Part shown: in pieces, positions 23,954-36,970 of the stretch
How the letters are laid out: every line of letters starts with the position of its first letter
How positions within the stretch are numbered: the first letter of the stretch is position 1
NCBI GenBank assembly: GCA_910589415.1
Contig: OU342634.1
Location: 41,284,723-41,348,722, forward strand
Origin: Malachius bipustulatus
Taxonomy: Eukaryota; Arthropoda; Insecta; Coleoptera; Melyridae
Direction of reading: 5' to 3'
DNA length: 64,000 nt
Made by a program: the position numbers and the translations under genes
Notes under the pieces: generated by a model
The model's database searches: none
Seen by the model: only the letters and a program-made list of their open reading frames with translations
Told to the model about the DNA's origin: nothing

Positions 23954-25216
23954 TTTAATAGCTATTTATGATATTAATGTTAGAAGTGAAGTTTTATTTT
24001 GTTAGTGAAAAGGTTTGTGAAATGAGCGAAGCGTAGCGGAGCGAATTTTACAAATTCACGAACAAAATAAAATCACTTTTAAGACGAATATCATACAATG
24101 GTTTTTGTAAAACTGCTCTATTTTGATAATAAAATTGATGAATTTAGAATGACACTCAACTTCAAATTGCATTTTAAAATATTACAGACAAGTAAAGTAA
24201 CAGGTCACTAACAAATGCGTGCATACAAATAAAAGAGATGTCATAATAATTATTATTATTTGCAATTTCTGAACAATTATTATTGTCTTGAATTCTTGAC
24301 TAGGTACTTATTTTTTATTAATATGTTTGCCAGTAATAAAAAGAATATGAAAAAATCTTATTACTTACCTATAATTTTGTCTGATTTCGTCATGAGAAAA
24401 TGTAGTTTAAAAAGAGAATGTAAGTAAGTACAGATAAAGTAGATAGAATTACTTTTAACACGAGTGTTGTAATGTATTTTTAACACTGTTACAAATTTTT
24501 TTAACCCGCTTCCATGGGCTTCAATGGCACAAAAAAATGTTTTTGTGCAACTGCCATTAAAAGACACATACATCACTTTTAGCGACAGCTGACAGTGTTA
24601 AAAGTGATTGTTTAAATGGAAGCGTGTTAAAAGTACTTTTAACACTAGTGTTAAAAGTACATTACAACACTCGTGTTAAAAGTAATTCTATCTACTTTTT
24701 CTGTACTTACATTCTCTTTTTAAACTACATTTTCTCATGATGAAATCAGACAAAATTATAGGTAGTAAGATTTTTTCATATTCTTTTTATTACTGGCAAA
24801 CATATTAATAAAAAAATAAGTAGGTACCTAGTCAAGAATTCAAGACAATAATAATTGTTCAGAAATTGCAATCAATAATAATTATTATTATGGCATCTCT
24901 TTTATTTGTATGCACGCATTTATTTGTTAGTAACCATAGCGTCGGCAACGGTTTCTATGCATAGTACACTACTTGTACTGATCTGTAATATTTTAAAATG
25001 CAATTTGAAGTTGTGTCATTCTAAATTCATCTATTTTATTATCAAAATAGAGCAGTTTTACAAAAACCATTGTATGATATTCGTCTTAAAAGTGATTTTA
25101 TTATATGTTCGTGAATTTGTAAAATTCGCTCCGCTACGCTTCGCTCATTTCACAAACCTTTTCACTCACAAAATAAAACTTCACTTTTAACAACAATATC
25201 ATAAATAGCTATTTTA
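23954..25216. mobile_element. Large foldback element, 1.26 kb, near-perfect palindrome
   Basis: Left arm landmarks return inverted in the right arm in mirror order: AATAGCTATTTATGATATTA, the CG-rich GAGCGAAGCGTAGCGGAGCG, CAATGGTTTTTGTAAAACTG and GAATTCTTGACTAGGTACTT. Each arm is about 600 bp. The centre, near 24590, contains several copies of GTGTTAAAAGT in both orientations. There is no coding capacity. It is the longest well-matched palindrome in the gustatory receptor intron. Confidence 0.9.
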
Positions 25217-25740
25217 ATCAATTTCCTAGCTGATATTAAAGTTTATTGGGAAATAACGCGCCAAACGAAAAATTTCAATTCGTGGTCACTTTTTTATTAT
25301 CCATTTTTGGAAAAAAAAGTTATTCTCCATAAAAAGTTGTGCTTGGTCTGAAACCTAAAATGGAATAATAGTCTGACATAAAATTTTTGCAATCGTATAC
25401 GAGCTTTGTCATAAAACACGAATAGTACCAAAGAGTAAAATAGTTATTTTATTATTTATTTATATTTATTGTTATAAGTAAAATGTTTTATTTTCGACAA
25501 TATCAAAAATTGTTACTTAAAAATGTTGATCAGCACTGCAAATAACATTCAAATAAACAAAAACATGCAGTTGCGTGACTAACAAAAAACAACATACAAA
25601 CTATACAGTGCATTTTTTTAAGTGTTGCCATAGGGAATAGCATGTAAAAATATGCACCCTATGTTAACTTAATGTCTTGTACCTACTTTGGAAGTCGTTT
25701 TTAATTTTCAATAATAGTACATGTCATCTACTTTACAATA
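25217..25740. other. Intronic stretch, nothing recognised
   Basis: AT-rich sequence with no supported feature. Confidence 0.35.
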
Positions 25741-26112
25741 CGACCTTTCAGAAAAGCCGGTCGTCGTTTAATTTAATTATACTTGTCCCATTGAGGAAAA
25801 AAAAAACTGCATGAAACTGTAAGAGATACGAAGTCGGTTAAATTACAAAAAAGTTGCGCAGTATTTGGCAATTTTTTTTTCTCAATATTCCCAGAATTTT
25901 TTGAAATATCCTGAAAAAAACTTGAAACATGCAGATTTATTATTTTAGTCATATTTTCTTTATTATTGAAAATTTTTTTTTATATAGGTTTACATAAGCC
26001 TTAATGAGCCACACATTTGACGTTTCAAAAATTTACAAAGCCGACTAGATCTTGGGATTTTCAAAGTCAACTTTTGTTTTTCTTATGGCCGCCATATTGT
26101 TTTTCATGCCAT
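25741..26112 (+). repeat. Family A arm (truncated copy)
   Basis: Contains the family landmarks GAGATACGAAGTCGGTTAAA, AAATATCCTGAAAAAAACTT, GCCGACTAGATCTTGG and TTCTTATGGCCGCCATATTG in the order seen in the left arm of full copies. An inverted relative lies at 33057-33497, including the outer GACCTTTCAGAAAAG block. Confidence 0.65.
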
Positions 26113-27366
26113 TCGCTATAGAAAAAATCCCGGAACCCAAAAATTGATCACATTGCAAATAAATTCGAAAAAATGTAATCTTCTTTATTAAAAATAACGT
26201 AATAAAATTTTACCGAATGTCAAAAAGTGCATTTTTAAAGTATTTCCATAGGTAATAATATGTAAAACATTACACCCTATATTAACTTATGTTGTACCTA
26301 CCCATTGTAACTTAGAAGTCGTTTTAAATTTTCAATACCTACATGCATGTCATGTACTTTACGATACAACATGTCAAAAAAACGGTCCTCTTTAAATTTT
26401 AATATTTCGTTCTCATTTGAATTAATAAACTTTAATAAAGGAGTCAGAATAAACAAAGTGTGTTAAAATTTTTAAATTTTTTTGTTTATTAATTTGTGGT
26501 TTCTTACTTTGTGCATGGTACCTTATTAAAAAGATTTAGCTGAAATAAGATCTCGATTTTTGTTTTTTTATCACGATATTTCAGCAGCATCCTATTATTA
26601 TCCTATTTTTTTTTTCAGATTCTCAATACTTCTCAATATTTAAAATTGTCCACATTTTTTGAAATTTAACAGACCCTGTTTTTTTTTTACTATTTCCGAT
26701 GTCCACGTAGCGAGTCACGAATACCCAGTTAATGAACCTCGTATAATTCAATTGAATAAAGTCCGGTTTTTCCAACTAGTGGAGCGAAATGGGAAAGAAA
26801 ATGTGTTGTTTTATTTTTGCGTAAAACCAGCTACCACTTATATGTATCATGTTTAGACTACTCCTAACATGAAATGTACATTTACGACTTTTTTTGCAGG
26901 ACAAGACTTTTAGAATTAAAAAATTCAAAAATTGATGATTCAGAAAAATTGCATTTTAAAAGTTTTAAATATTTGAAACTACTCAACTAGTTCGACGAAA
27001 TCGACAAAATTTTTCATTTAAATTAAAGCGCTACTGTTGGCGGTAAACTTGTTTAGGATTTTTATATTTGATTGTGAAATCAAAAGGTAATTGAAAATTT
27101 CCACAAAATTGTATCGATATTTTTTGAGTAAGTTAAAAAAAATAAAAGTTCAGCCCTGTGAAAAATCAATCCAACTAAACTGATTTCAATCAACAATCAC
27201 TACAATCAGAGAAAAACAGTTCCAATACAAAAGGTTACCTAGGAAACAAAATCAAAATAACAGGAAATAAACGAAAATAACTCAAGTAATGTTTAGGTAG
27301 GTACTCGTAAGTTAAATCGAAAAACAAAGTTACAAAATACAGTTACTATTAAATAGGTGCATGCAG
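26113..27366. other. Intronic AT-rich sequence
   Basis: A second, weaker copy of the sequence from about 25615 onward appears at about 26230-26400 (shared TATGTAAAA..T..ACCCTAT and AAGTCGTTTT). No gene. Confidence 0.35.
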
Positions 27367-27501
27367 TATAGTTGGACCAGAGATATAACGAAACGACTTC
27401 TGTCATTTTATCAATTTTTGGATTATTGAAATATTGTTGAAGTCATAAAATATGACAGTTTAACAATTAGATCATTTCGTTATATCTCTTGGTCGACTAT
27501 A
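27367..27501. mobile_element. Small MITE with TA-bounded inverted ends
   Basis: The ends are TATAGTTGGACCAGAGATAT and its near complement ATATCTCTTGGTCGACTATA, extending through AACGAAA. The total length is 135 bp. The TA at both ends fits a mariner-type target duplication. Confidence 0.7.
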
Positions 27502-28028
27502 CCATACCTACCTTACTGACTGCAGTCTTTAAACGATCACAAATTAATAATTATAATTTGGTGATAACCAGTTAGGTACTTATGTACCTATATTTTCATT
27601 GATCATGATTTTAAAACTTATAATATTGTAGTTAGGTACTGTGATTTATAAGTTTGGTGGGTGGGTAGGTGAATATAAAAAAAACCTATGAAACTTTCAA
27701 AATTTTTAAAAATACATGATAAAATTCTATAATATTATGCACAAACCCTTTCTAAACTATTTATGTACCTATTGTTTTTATAAGTTACTTTTCTAAGCGC
27801 GCTATAAACCTAGACGAACAAATTTAGCTCCAAAATGAAATTAGATTTTTTTGGTCTGATATTTCAGATAATTTATACTTTTGATTACATACTCGTATTA
27901 AGTATTATTACTTCTGATTACAGATATTCATTGATTTTAATTGATTTTAGATGAAGAAAAAACATTTGTAAAAAATTTAATAAGCTTTTCTTTTATAAGA
28001 AAATGTATAAATGATTTAATGATGGCAT

Positions 28029-28262
28029 TTCAATAGCACTAAATAATAATCGTGCTGCTGTTAATTTCGAAGATATTCCTTGCCCTGAAATTGAAGAAAA
28101 AAAATAGCAATGCGACCGTAGTGCCACAGATGCCTTAGTTAGTGACCTTAATATTAGATTGCAATAACTGTTTTTAGCTTCTTGCCCACCCAGCACCCCT
28201 ATTTCGCTCCTTGATCCAGAAAAAATTGATGGAACTTAGGATACGTGGATGTAAATATTTAC
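28029..28262 (+). repeat. Inverted repeat pair, left arm
   Basis: Matches the reverse complement of 29447-29646. Landmarks are CCACCCAGCACCCCTATTTC, AACTTAGGATACGT and GCGACCGTAGTG. A broken plus-strand frame (NRAAVNFEDIPCPEIEEK then a stop) suggests decayed coding sequence, unidentified. Confidence 0.6.
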
Positions 28263-28379
28263 AAAAGTTTTTTTTTCGAAAAAAGAATATAATTATTAAA
28301 AATAATAATAATTATTAATATAAAAATTTTTTTGAATGTTATTAATTTTTGTTTCCTTGATTTTTATCTTATACCGAAC

Positions 28380-28715
28380 GACATGAAAAAATCAATATGG
28401 CGGCCATAAGAAAAACAAAAGTAGGCTATGAAAACTCTGGAATTTAGTCGGCTTTGAAAATTTTTATAATGTGAAAGGGATAGCTTTTGACGACTAATGT
28501 AAGTCTACAAAAAATAATTAATTAAGTTCCAATAATAAAAAAGATATGGCTAAAAAAAGAAATTTTGATTGTTCAGGTTTTTCAGGATATTTCAGCAACG
28601 ACTGGAAATATTCAAAGAAAAAATTCAGATTCTCATTAAGCATTAAATTGTGCAGCTTTTCTCTAATTTAACCGAGTCTGTATCTCTTGCCGTTTCCAAG
28701 ATCCCCATGTAGTAC
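28380..28715 (-). repeat. Family A arm (truncated copy)
   Basis: Carries AATATGGCGGCCATAAGAAA, GTCGGCTTTGAAAATTTTTA and TTTCAGGATATTTCAG, the right-arm landmarks of family A. It lies between the two arms of the 28029/29447 inverted repeat. Confidence 0.6.
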
Positions 28716-29446
28716 TGCCACTTACAACTGGACACATTATTGTATAGGTTTAGATAGGTCCTATAATAGGTAACATGCTAACATGCAAAGATCAAAATAT
28801 AGGTAAGTACTTTTAATGGCTTGAATTTTATTTTGATCAGATCATAATAACGTACGTTGATTGTTTAAATTTTTTGTTTTTACAATAATTTCATAACACG
28901 GAATAAGTACCTACCTACCGCGGGCTGCTTGCTATATTGACATTTTTTGCCCTCTTAGACCAGCATGCCAGCTGGTTAGTTCTCCAGCAGAGCAGACCAA
29001 CAGTTTTGTGATACTAGTAAAATAATACACATACTTTACCTACCACCTAGAAATTGAAGAGTGAACTGGAAGACTGGAACTGACTGATTCTTTTGTTTGC
29101 TACTTACTCGTTTGTACCTAAATTATGATTTCTGAACATAAATCCCTATCTGGTCGGCAGTAAAATAAACGCAAGTAAAACCGTTGCTGAATAAAATCTT
29201 ATGTCTTCACACCCGTCTCATTTTATGGTACTTAACCACTGAATCATCTTGTTTTATAATATATTAAAATCTTTTCGTGAAATACACAATATGTAGTCCA
29301 GTCAGTAAAGTAAAAAATGAACCAAAATTTCATGAAAAATTAAAAAATCTTATTATATGAGATTTTTCTCCAATAAAATAAATATATAAATAAATATCGT
29401 ATGGCTGTGGTAAAGCCCAAGTGTTGTTAGTGAATTAAATTGGGTA
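28716..29446. other. Intronic stretch, nothing recognised
   Basis: AT-rich sequence. The phrase TATGGCTGTGGTAAAGCCCA near 29400 also occurs near 17387, so part of it is a dispersed repeat. Confidence 0.4.
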
Positions 29447-29646
29447 AATATTTACATCTACGTATCCTAAGTTCCATCAATTTTTTCGGGACCGAGGAGC
29501 GAAATAGGGGTGCTGGGTGGGTAAGAGCTAAAAACAGCCATTGCAAACTAATATTAAGGTCACAACTATGGCCTCTTTGACACTACGGTCGCATTGCTAT
29601 TTTTTTCTTCATTTCATTTTTCTTCAATAGTAGCACGATTATTATT
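29447..29646 (-). repeat. Inverted repeat pair, right arm
   Basis: Reverse-complement partner of 28029-28262, with GAGCGAAATAGGGGTGCTGG as the clearest shared block. Confidence 0.6.
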
Positions 29647-29941
29647 TTGAATTTAATTTATTTTGCATTTTCATTCCAAAAAGCGTAACATCAGTCCCTA
29701 TAATCTGGATACGATATGAGAAAGCTTATATCCGGCTTGACGTATTCATCACCTCTCTGGTCTGGTGCATGTTTATATGTGTTTATACGCCGGCTAACCA
29801 GGACCGGACTCCCTACTGCGATTTTTAGTGCCATTTTTTTGCTAATCATGAATCTGCAAAGCGAATGAATACCTTCCTAGTGTTACTATAGGTATAGATA
29901 CGTCCTCTACCCCTATATAGGGTGCACCATAAATCCTTCTC

Positions 29942-30681
29942 TACAGGGTGCACCATGTATCCTTCTCTATATTGCTATCTCCTAACGCTAACAGATACAG
30001 GGTCGGTTAAACAAGTCCAAAGGAGCGCAATTTTGTGGCCATCTCGATTCCGTCGAGACATGCAAGATATCTGTGACCGTTCCTGAAATATCCTGAAAAA
30101 ACTGAAAAATCGAGGTTTCTTATTTTTTCCATATCTTTTTTATTATTGGAGATTAATGAATATTTTTTTGTGGGCTTACATAAGTCGGCAAGAGCTACCC
30201 ATCTGACATTTAGAAAATTTTCAAAGTCGACTAGATCCGAGAATTTTCATAGTCTTCATAGAATTTTTTTTTTATGTTTATTAATTTGTTGTTTCCATTA
30301 TTTTTTTATATCGAATGACATAAAAAAATAATATGGCGGCCATAAGAAAAACGAAAGTTGACTGTGAAAACTCTTGGATCTAGTCGGCCTTGAACATTTT
30401 TACACTGACAGATGGGTATAGCTCTTGACGACTTCTGTAACCCTACAAAAATTTTTTTAGTAATTTCCAATTATCAGAAAGATATGGCAAATAATATAAG
30501 AAATCTCGATTTTTCAGTTTTTTTCAGGATATTTCAGGAGCAGTCACAGATATTTTGTATGTCTTAACGGATTCGAGATGGCCACAAAATTGCGCATCTT
30601 TTCTTTAATTTAACCGACGCTATATCTCTTAGCGTTCAGGAGATAGCAATATAGAGAATAGGATATATGGTACACCCTGTA
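29942..30681. mobile_element. Family A foldback element, copy A1 (740 bp)
   Basis: Ends are TACAGGGTGCACCATGTATC and its complement ending CACCCTGTA, flanked by TA. The two halves are inverted copies sharing TAGCGTT..GGAGATAGCAA, AAATATCCTGAAAAAACTG, GACTAGATCC and GGCGGCCATAAGAAAAACGA. No protein-coding capacity. A fragment of a further end (TATAGGGTGCACCATAAATC) lies just upstream at about 29915. Confidence 0.85.
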
Positions 30682-33056
30682 TTATAGGTGCCATAGTGAA
30701 ACTGCATGTAAGATACCCAGATGTAAATATTGACCGATTTTTTCATAATTAATTTATTAAAGGTCATTATTTATTTACCTTTTATTTGTTAGTATTTTTG
30801 TTATTTTTTTTAATATTATTTTACTATTATGTATTTATAAAATGATAAATGATATAGGTAGGTACTTAGGTACGCGGTGTCTCTAGGCAAGTGCCAATCA
30901 GTTGTTTTTTTTTTTTTAATAATAAAAAAAATCATTAATTTAAGTAATTTTAAAATGAGGGATGACTTCACTTTAGTAATTAGCACATTATTTGTATGTC
31001 TTACATTTATACACAAATTGTAGATTTTCATTATCAAAATATGTATGACATATCCACTGTTAATGTCGCCATTCTGTAGAAATTCTCGACTAGGTAAGCA
31101 GTAAGTAGCTGGTAGTCTATTTTTGCCGTACACCGAAGCGACATAATAATTGCTGTTTAAAGTTCCGATGATGGTATTAGCAATGCTTTTCGGAAACAGT
31201 TTTGATGTTTTTCTAACTTAACTATCACAGATACCATTTTGAAAAATTGGAACAACAAAGTTTCATTTATAAACTATCACATTTTGCAAAAAAATTGACA
31301 ATTTTGAATAGTGCCTTTTTGCACAGGACGATTTTTTGACGAGAGTTAGGTATTTAGCCCATTCCTGAAAATTTCAGCCATGTACCTACTCTAAAGGCCC
31401 ACAGGGCGACAACTTATTGCTAGATTGGCACTCTAACTATAGAATACCCTGTAGGTATATGTAATTAATATAGAATGGATATCTTACTACCGGTTAACCG
31501 TTTTAGGTATAGTCCTCTCCTCTATCTATTTTCTAACTTAAAAAAAAAATCGGCAGACTGCTGGTATAATAATCTTAAACGCGTATAAAATCCAATGAAA
31601 GGTTCCCGCAGTCGGATAGTCTGTAACACTGGATGCAATCTTTAGACCCCTGAACTGAAATTTTGAGAAGTGGAAGTAGAAAAGGGTAAAAGATGGATGA
31701 TTCTACTTTCGGAAAAATAGGAAAAATACAAGAGACACTAATCGCTGGCCCGGGATGTTGTGAGGAACCTTCACAGAGTAATGGATCATAAATCAGATAA
31801 TGCAGCTTTTTATTGACTGCAAAAAATAATAATTGGGATTGTAAGGGATAATAAGGGATTGCTTAAAATTCAAATATGTGTACAGTATATACCTAAGTAG
31901 GTATCTTAATATTACAAGACTCACTGTCTGGTATATTTATTTACACTTCAGAGAGGAATTTGAAACATTTTCTCAATAATTTCTTCACTTTCCGACGGTG
32001 GCCATCAGATGCGGTCGTCGGATTATTTTTTCCGGTTTGTTTGAGTTTGAATGAAGTACCTACTTCCTTAGTTTTTGTTTTTATTATTTAGAAAACAGGT
32101 TTCTGGAAGCTGTTTATGACTTTTTGTAGCGTAATGTGAGTAATGTGACATCATCCTGCTCCTGCATGTTGCATATCAATAAATCTTGATTTATAAGGCA
32201 GATTATGATAGGGCACTTATTCTGGTTCCTTTCATTTTAATGAATTGCTTTTGTTTTATTTTTATAATACAAAGTATTTGTTATTTAGTTAAAATTAGCA
32301 AACAGTTGAACTTGAACATAATTACTTCAAATATGTTTGTTAATTTAGCATTAGAAGTAGGTACATAATTTTGTGCTAATTTTAATTGAATAAAATAATT
32401 TTATCTATTAAATTTTTATTACCGATAGCTTTTTATTTTTTACTGATGAAGAGGATAACCAGTTAATCGTCGGTTAACCGGTTAGTAATATTTCATAAAA
32501 CTAAAACACACATGCAGCCCGAAAATAAGTATCGAGAAATAAAAAATCTTTATCTTTATATAGTTTAAGGGCTAGTTGCACAAAAGTTAATTAAAGATTT
32601 GTCAGATAATTACTGATTTTAAATTGCCAATTTTGAAAGTATGGGTGAATATTTTGAATGATCTTTTATTGTTATTTACCCGTGATTTAACTCTTCTAAA
32701 GGGGAGTAGAATTTATTTCCTGACCTGACCAACATTTTGATATTGATATTTGGAATACAGGACATTTTAAAATCAGTAATTATCTGGCAGATCTTTAACG
32801 TTTGTGCAACCGGACCTAAGATTATTAGACTTATGAAAGTAAATAGAACTTACACTTACGTTTAACAGTAGTAATAACCCAAGGACATTGATAATTTAGG
32901 CGTCGGTCTGTTGCCAAGCAACAAGCTTGAGAAAGTTGTTATAAAATTTTTGAGCCTTTATCAAAGTTCGAGGGTTATCGGATACAAATTTTTTTGCTAA
33001 TTATAATAAGAAAAAATCAGAGCAAAAACAATTATTTATTTAAAGGTCCAATTAAC
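30682..33056. other. Intronic stretch, mostly unassigned
   Basis: No supported gene. A Penelope-like terminal phrase is possible at about 31160-31210 (see findings). Short inverted relatives of GTCAGATAATTACTGATTTT and AAAATCAGTAATTATCTGGC at about 32598-32790 mark a small TIR relic of roughly 190 bp. Confidence 0.4.
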
Positions 33057-33497
33057 TTTTGTGGCCATAAAAAAAACAAAAGTTGACTTCGAAAATCCCA
33101 AGATCTAGTCGGCTTTGGAAATTTTTGAAACGTCAAATGAGTAGCTCATTAATTTGAGTAGCTCATTATTTGAGTAGCTCATCATACAAAAAATAATAAA
33201 TCTTTTTTCAATAATAAAGAAGATATGGCTAAAATAATAAATCTGCATGCTTCAAGTTTGATCAGGATATTTCAGGAAATTCTGGGATTATTGAGAAAAA
33301 AAATTGCCAAATACTCGTCTCAAAACAGCGCAACTTTTTTATAATTATTTAACCGACTGCATGAAAAAAAACTGAAAAAACCGAAAAAAACTGCATGAAA
33401 CGGTAAGAGATATGACTCTTACCGTTTCATTCAGTTTTTTTACCTCAGCCTGTATCATAAAATTAAACAACGACCGACTTTTCTGAAAGGTCGTATT
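33057..33497 (-). repeat. Family A arm (truncated copy)
   Basis: Inverted relative of 25741-26112, with CCCAAGATCTAGTCGGCTTT, GCATGAAACGGTAAGAGATA and GACTTTTCTGAAAGGTCGTA. Near 33350-33450 a short secondary palindrome of AAACGGTAAGAG / CTTACCGTTT is present. Confidence 0.65.
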
Positions 33498-34309
33498 GTA
33501 TTTATGGCTTATACAATTTATGGTAGTTATCTTATTAGCCTATTAAATAAAAATTTAATATTTAACTATTAAAAAAGTTAAAAACGCTACATTTGAATTT
33601 TTATCGAAAAATCCTATCGAAATTGTATAAGTAGGTACCTATATATGTCTTTTTTGCAGTACTATTTACAATGGCATACCGAAAATGTAATAAAAATAGT
33701 TTACCTTTTTGTACGAGACAAAAGATGTCATGTGACCCAGACTCTGGGTGCAACTTTTTTTAAGTAAAAGCTTAATGAACGGAAATAAAATGAAATTAAT
33801 GAATGTAATATACCTTTAATACTATTCAAACATTAATAGTTTCTACAATGGTTTTTTTTTTAGTAGTAAGTAAGTATCCATTAGCGTAAGGATGATAATA
33901 ATTGCGCTAGGACGAACCAGCCTGTACAAAGAGACAATTCGTCTATCCGGATCCGGGGACACTTAGATGTTCTGTACTGTATATCCACAGAATAGACATA
34001 TTCTGTGCTAATACTGCTTATCCGAGGCCCTGAGAAGTGGCAACAAAGCAGGGTTTCCGGTAATCGGATGGGTATATACTTTTAGTGCAGTGGGCTATGT
34101 ATTGACATAAGAACGTTCAGGGATTCTAAAATTCTTAAGGATATAACCAGATTTGTATGTTGTGAAATGTTTACCCCTCGCAGGTTGCTTCGATTAATAT
34201 GATGTTTCTCTTCACTTTCAGTTATAATACACACCATCAAGTCTATTATTAAGGGCGGGACTCCGGTTACCTGTGCAACGTACCGGGCTTCGTGAAATAA
34301 GCTTAATGT
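33498..34309. other. Intronic stretch with transposon-like GC-richer part
   Basis: Sequence at 33890-34300 is GC-richer and resembles a retroelement untranslated region, but I recognise no protein motif. Confidence 0.35.
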
Positions 34310-34334
34310 GTATATATATATATATATATATTTA
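34310..34334. repeat. (TA)n microsatellite
   Basis: Alternating TA run directly next to the start of repeat C copy 1. Repeats B and H also abut TATATATA runs near 39691-39703. Confidence 0.85.
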
Positions 34335-34339
34335 TATAT

Positions 34340-35985
34340 TTATTTCTCCAAAATCGCGATTTTTCGATTTTAAAAACGCTCCTGTAGCTTTATCTTTCAA
34401 GATAAGTGAACAAAATTTTGGATCCTTGTGAAACTTTGGAATGACGTTAGATTTTCGTTGAAAAAATTTCCAAAAGTCCCATCACTTCTACAGGGTGTCC
34501 CTTCAAAGTTCCAGGAATCCGGTTTTTGTCACCTCATTTCAGGTCGCAATTTTCAATCTAGGAGGCTGAAATTTTTGTGGGAGTAAGATATCTATAAGGA
34601 CTGGTCTGGTATTGCACTTGAGCGAAATCGGCCGAGCCGTTTCAAAATGGCAGCCATTTGAATTTTTGGAAAATTTGCTATTTTTTGAGTCCCTGTATGA
34701 GCAAGATGGCAATAAAACTTTCAAATAAAATTAACAAGATTGGAAGAAAACTATTTGAAATTTGAATTAAAGCAATAAAATTGGCATTATTTATATTAAT
34801 AAGCCAGTGGCGTGGGTAGGAAAAGGGTAAAAATGTCTAAATTTCTATAACCGTTTAGGAGTTCATTTTTAAAGAAATTGAACTGAAATTTTCACAGTAG
34901 GCAAGTACACTAATATCCTTTAACCCTTAAAAGTTTCAAGAAGTAAATAAGAAAAATGGCGGAGATATTAATATTTTTTTCATATGATGTTTATTTCTTT
35001 AAAATTTTAAAACCGCTGTTGTAGCTTCATATAAGGATTATTAGTGAACGAAATTTTTTACCCTTGTGAACTTCGAAATGACATTTGATATTCGTAAAAA
35101 AAATTCCCCAAAGCTGCGTTACTTCTACAGGGTGTCCCTCCAAATTAAAAACAAAAACCGTCTATGAGGCACGGTTTCTGGTCGCAGTTTTCAATCTAGG
35201 GGGCTGAAATTTTTTTATGAGAAAGATAGCCGGAAGGAGTCGTGTATTTGAGTAAAATCGAGCAGTTTCAAAATGGCGGTCTTTTCAATTTTAGAAAAAA
35301 TTGCCAGATTTTGAACCCCTATACCTACCTACCTATAAGCAAGTTAGAAAAACAAATTTAAACCAAATTAACACGATTGGAAGAAAATTATTTTAAATTT
35401 GAGTTAATGCAGTGAAATTTGCATATTTTTCATTAATAAGCCAGAGGCGTGGGTAGGAAAAGGGTAAAAATGGCTAAATATCTATAGCCGTTTATGAGCC
35501 TTTTTTGAAGGAATTGAGCTGAAGTTTTTCCAGTAGACAACTATACGAATAACCCCTAACTCTGAAAAATTTCAAGAAGCAAATAAGAAAAATGGCGGAG
35601 ATATTCGAATATTTTTACATGATGTTCATTCCTCTAAAATTTCAAATTTTCGGTTTTCAAAACTCCCCTTTCACTTTTTGCGAATCTATTAAAGGTGTTG
35701 TAAAGAATAGTATTTTTTAAGTAAAGTTAGCCAGTGGCGGACACAGGAAAAGGAAAAAAAATTTAAAATTTGTCAATTTTTTTTTTTATTTTGTTAAATT
35801 TAAAAATCCATTCTAAGACACGTTTTCAAACTAAATGAAATGAAATTTTCTCAGTAAACCACTACGCTAATATCACCTGACTATGGAAAATTTCAGAAAG
35901 CCAATTTAAAAAGCGGTGAAAATATTCATAATTGAATCGCATAAAAATACACTATTTCTGCGATTGATGCGCGAGAAGGTTTTTT
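34340..35985 (+). repeat. Repeat C, copy 1, with internal tandem units
   Basis: Starts TTATTTCTCCAAAATCGCGA and ends near GCGATTGATGCGCGAGAAGG. The same order of blocks recurs at 40583-42095. Inside, a unit of about 635 bp is repeated: CTCCTGTAGCTTTATCTTTC near 34377 and a variant near 35012, and AAGCCAGTGGCGTGGGTAGG near 34800 and a variant near 35437. A shorter third piece is near 35727. No coding capacity. Confidence 0.8.
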
Positions 35986-36229
35986 GTATTTCGATTGCAA
36001 ATAACATCTAAAGTGTCAATCTTAGATATTTTTAGACATATTCCCGTATTTACAAACGATAATAATAATTACCAAATAATTACGTAATCAATTATCTCCA
36101 TCTCATTCTAATGCAAATAAACTGTATTCATTTAATTATTTTCGAAATATCACAGAACCAGAACGCTTTGTGAATACGTGCAATAAAATAGTTATTTGTA
36201 TACTTTAGGCCGCGAAATCACTCTTTAAC

Positions 36230-36970
36230 GTACCTACTGAGAGGAAGATTGCCGCGGAGGCCGCCTGAATCTCCTCTGGCCCTCAGATGAAGACCAGAAT
36301 CCTCTTTCTCTCAGGAAGGTCCTTGGCCTCAACTGTTATCAAGACTGCCCCTTTCCAAAGCCCGCCCAGGGTTCCAACCACCCCCACGAGCCACGTTTTC
36401 GTGTGTGCGTTTGCGATATTAGGACCCCTTCGCGAAACGTTACTTTTTCGAATTTTAATGGACTGTTGCTCCCCGAGGGTATGCTATCTATTACATGTAC
36501 TGGTTTTTTCTGGATCAGTTTTGGTTTCCGATGAGCCAGTGTGAATTCAGGATGACGTCTATCTATCACGGCCATTCTAAGTCCAGAAAAAAAGGCATCA
36601 TTACTGACTCGTTGTAGCTCCCCTTATAGGTTTCGTCGCCTTACTATGGGTCCCTTGCCAGACAGTGTTGGACCACTGTTAGTTGCCCTTCGCTTTCTTT
36701 GGGGCTTTGGTTGGAGTTTTAGAGTCGTTCCGAGATCTTTTCTCACTCTTCGGTTTCTTTCTTATTTCTTTGCTGATGATTGGATGTTTTTCAGTCCATG
36801 TCCCAGCACCAATTTTTTGTTCTTTTCGAAGTCACCGTTTGTGGGCCACCGAAAGTCTTTCTTTCTTTTTTTTTATTATCTGCAGTCCAATATTACTAGT
36901 CCCTGCAGATATTGTTTCGGCGGTTCCAGTCGTATATACCCGCCGATTATCCGCTGTCGGATGAAATGAT
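36230..36970 (-). pseudogene. GC-rich coding-like relic, possibly gag/ORF1
   Basis: This island is far GC-richer than the surrounding intron. The minus strand gives a lysine-rich segment (KEIRKKPKSEKRSRNDSKTP, then TKAPKKAKGN and a stop at about 36690) and further on a 78-codon frame containing MAVIDRRHPEFTLAHRKPKL. The pieces are in different frames. The lysine-rich, low-complexity composition suits a LINE ORF1 or gag, but no zinc knuckle is seen, so the identity is open. Confidence 0.35.

Noticed and set aside
32186..32368. Hydrophobic plus-strand frame in the gustatory receptor intron as another receptor exon
   Set aside because: It has membrane-like composition but no gustatory receptor signature, no homology to exons A or B and no convincing splice sites.
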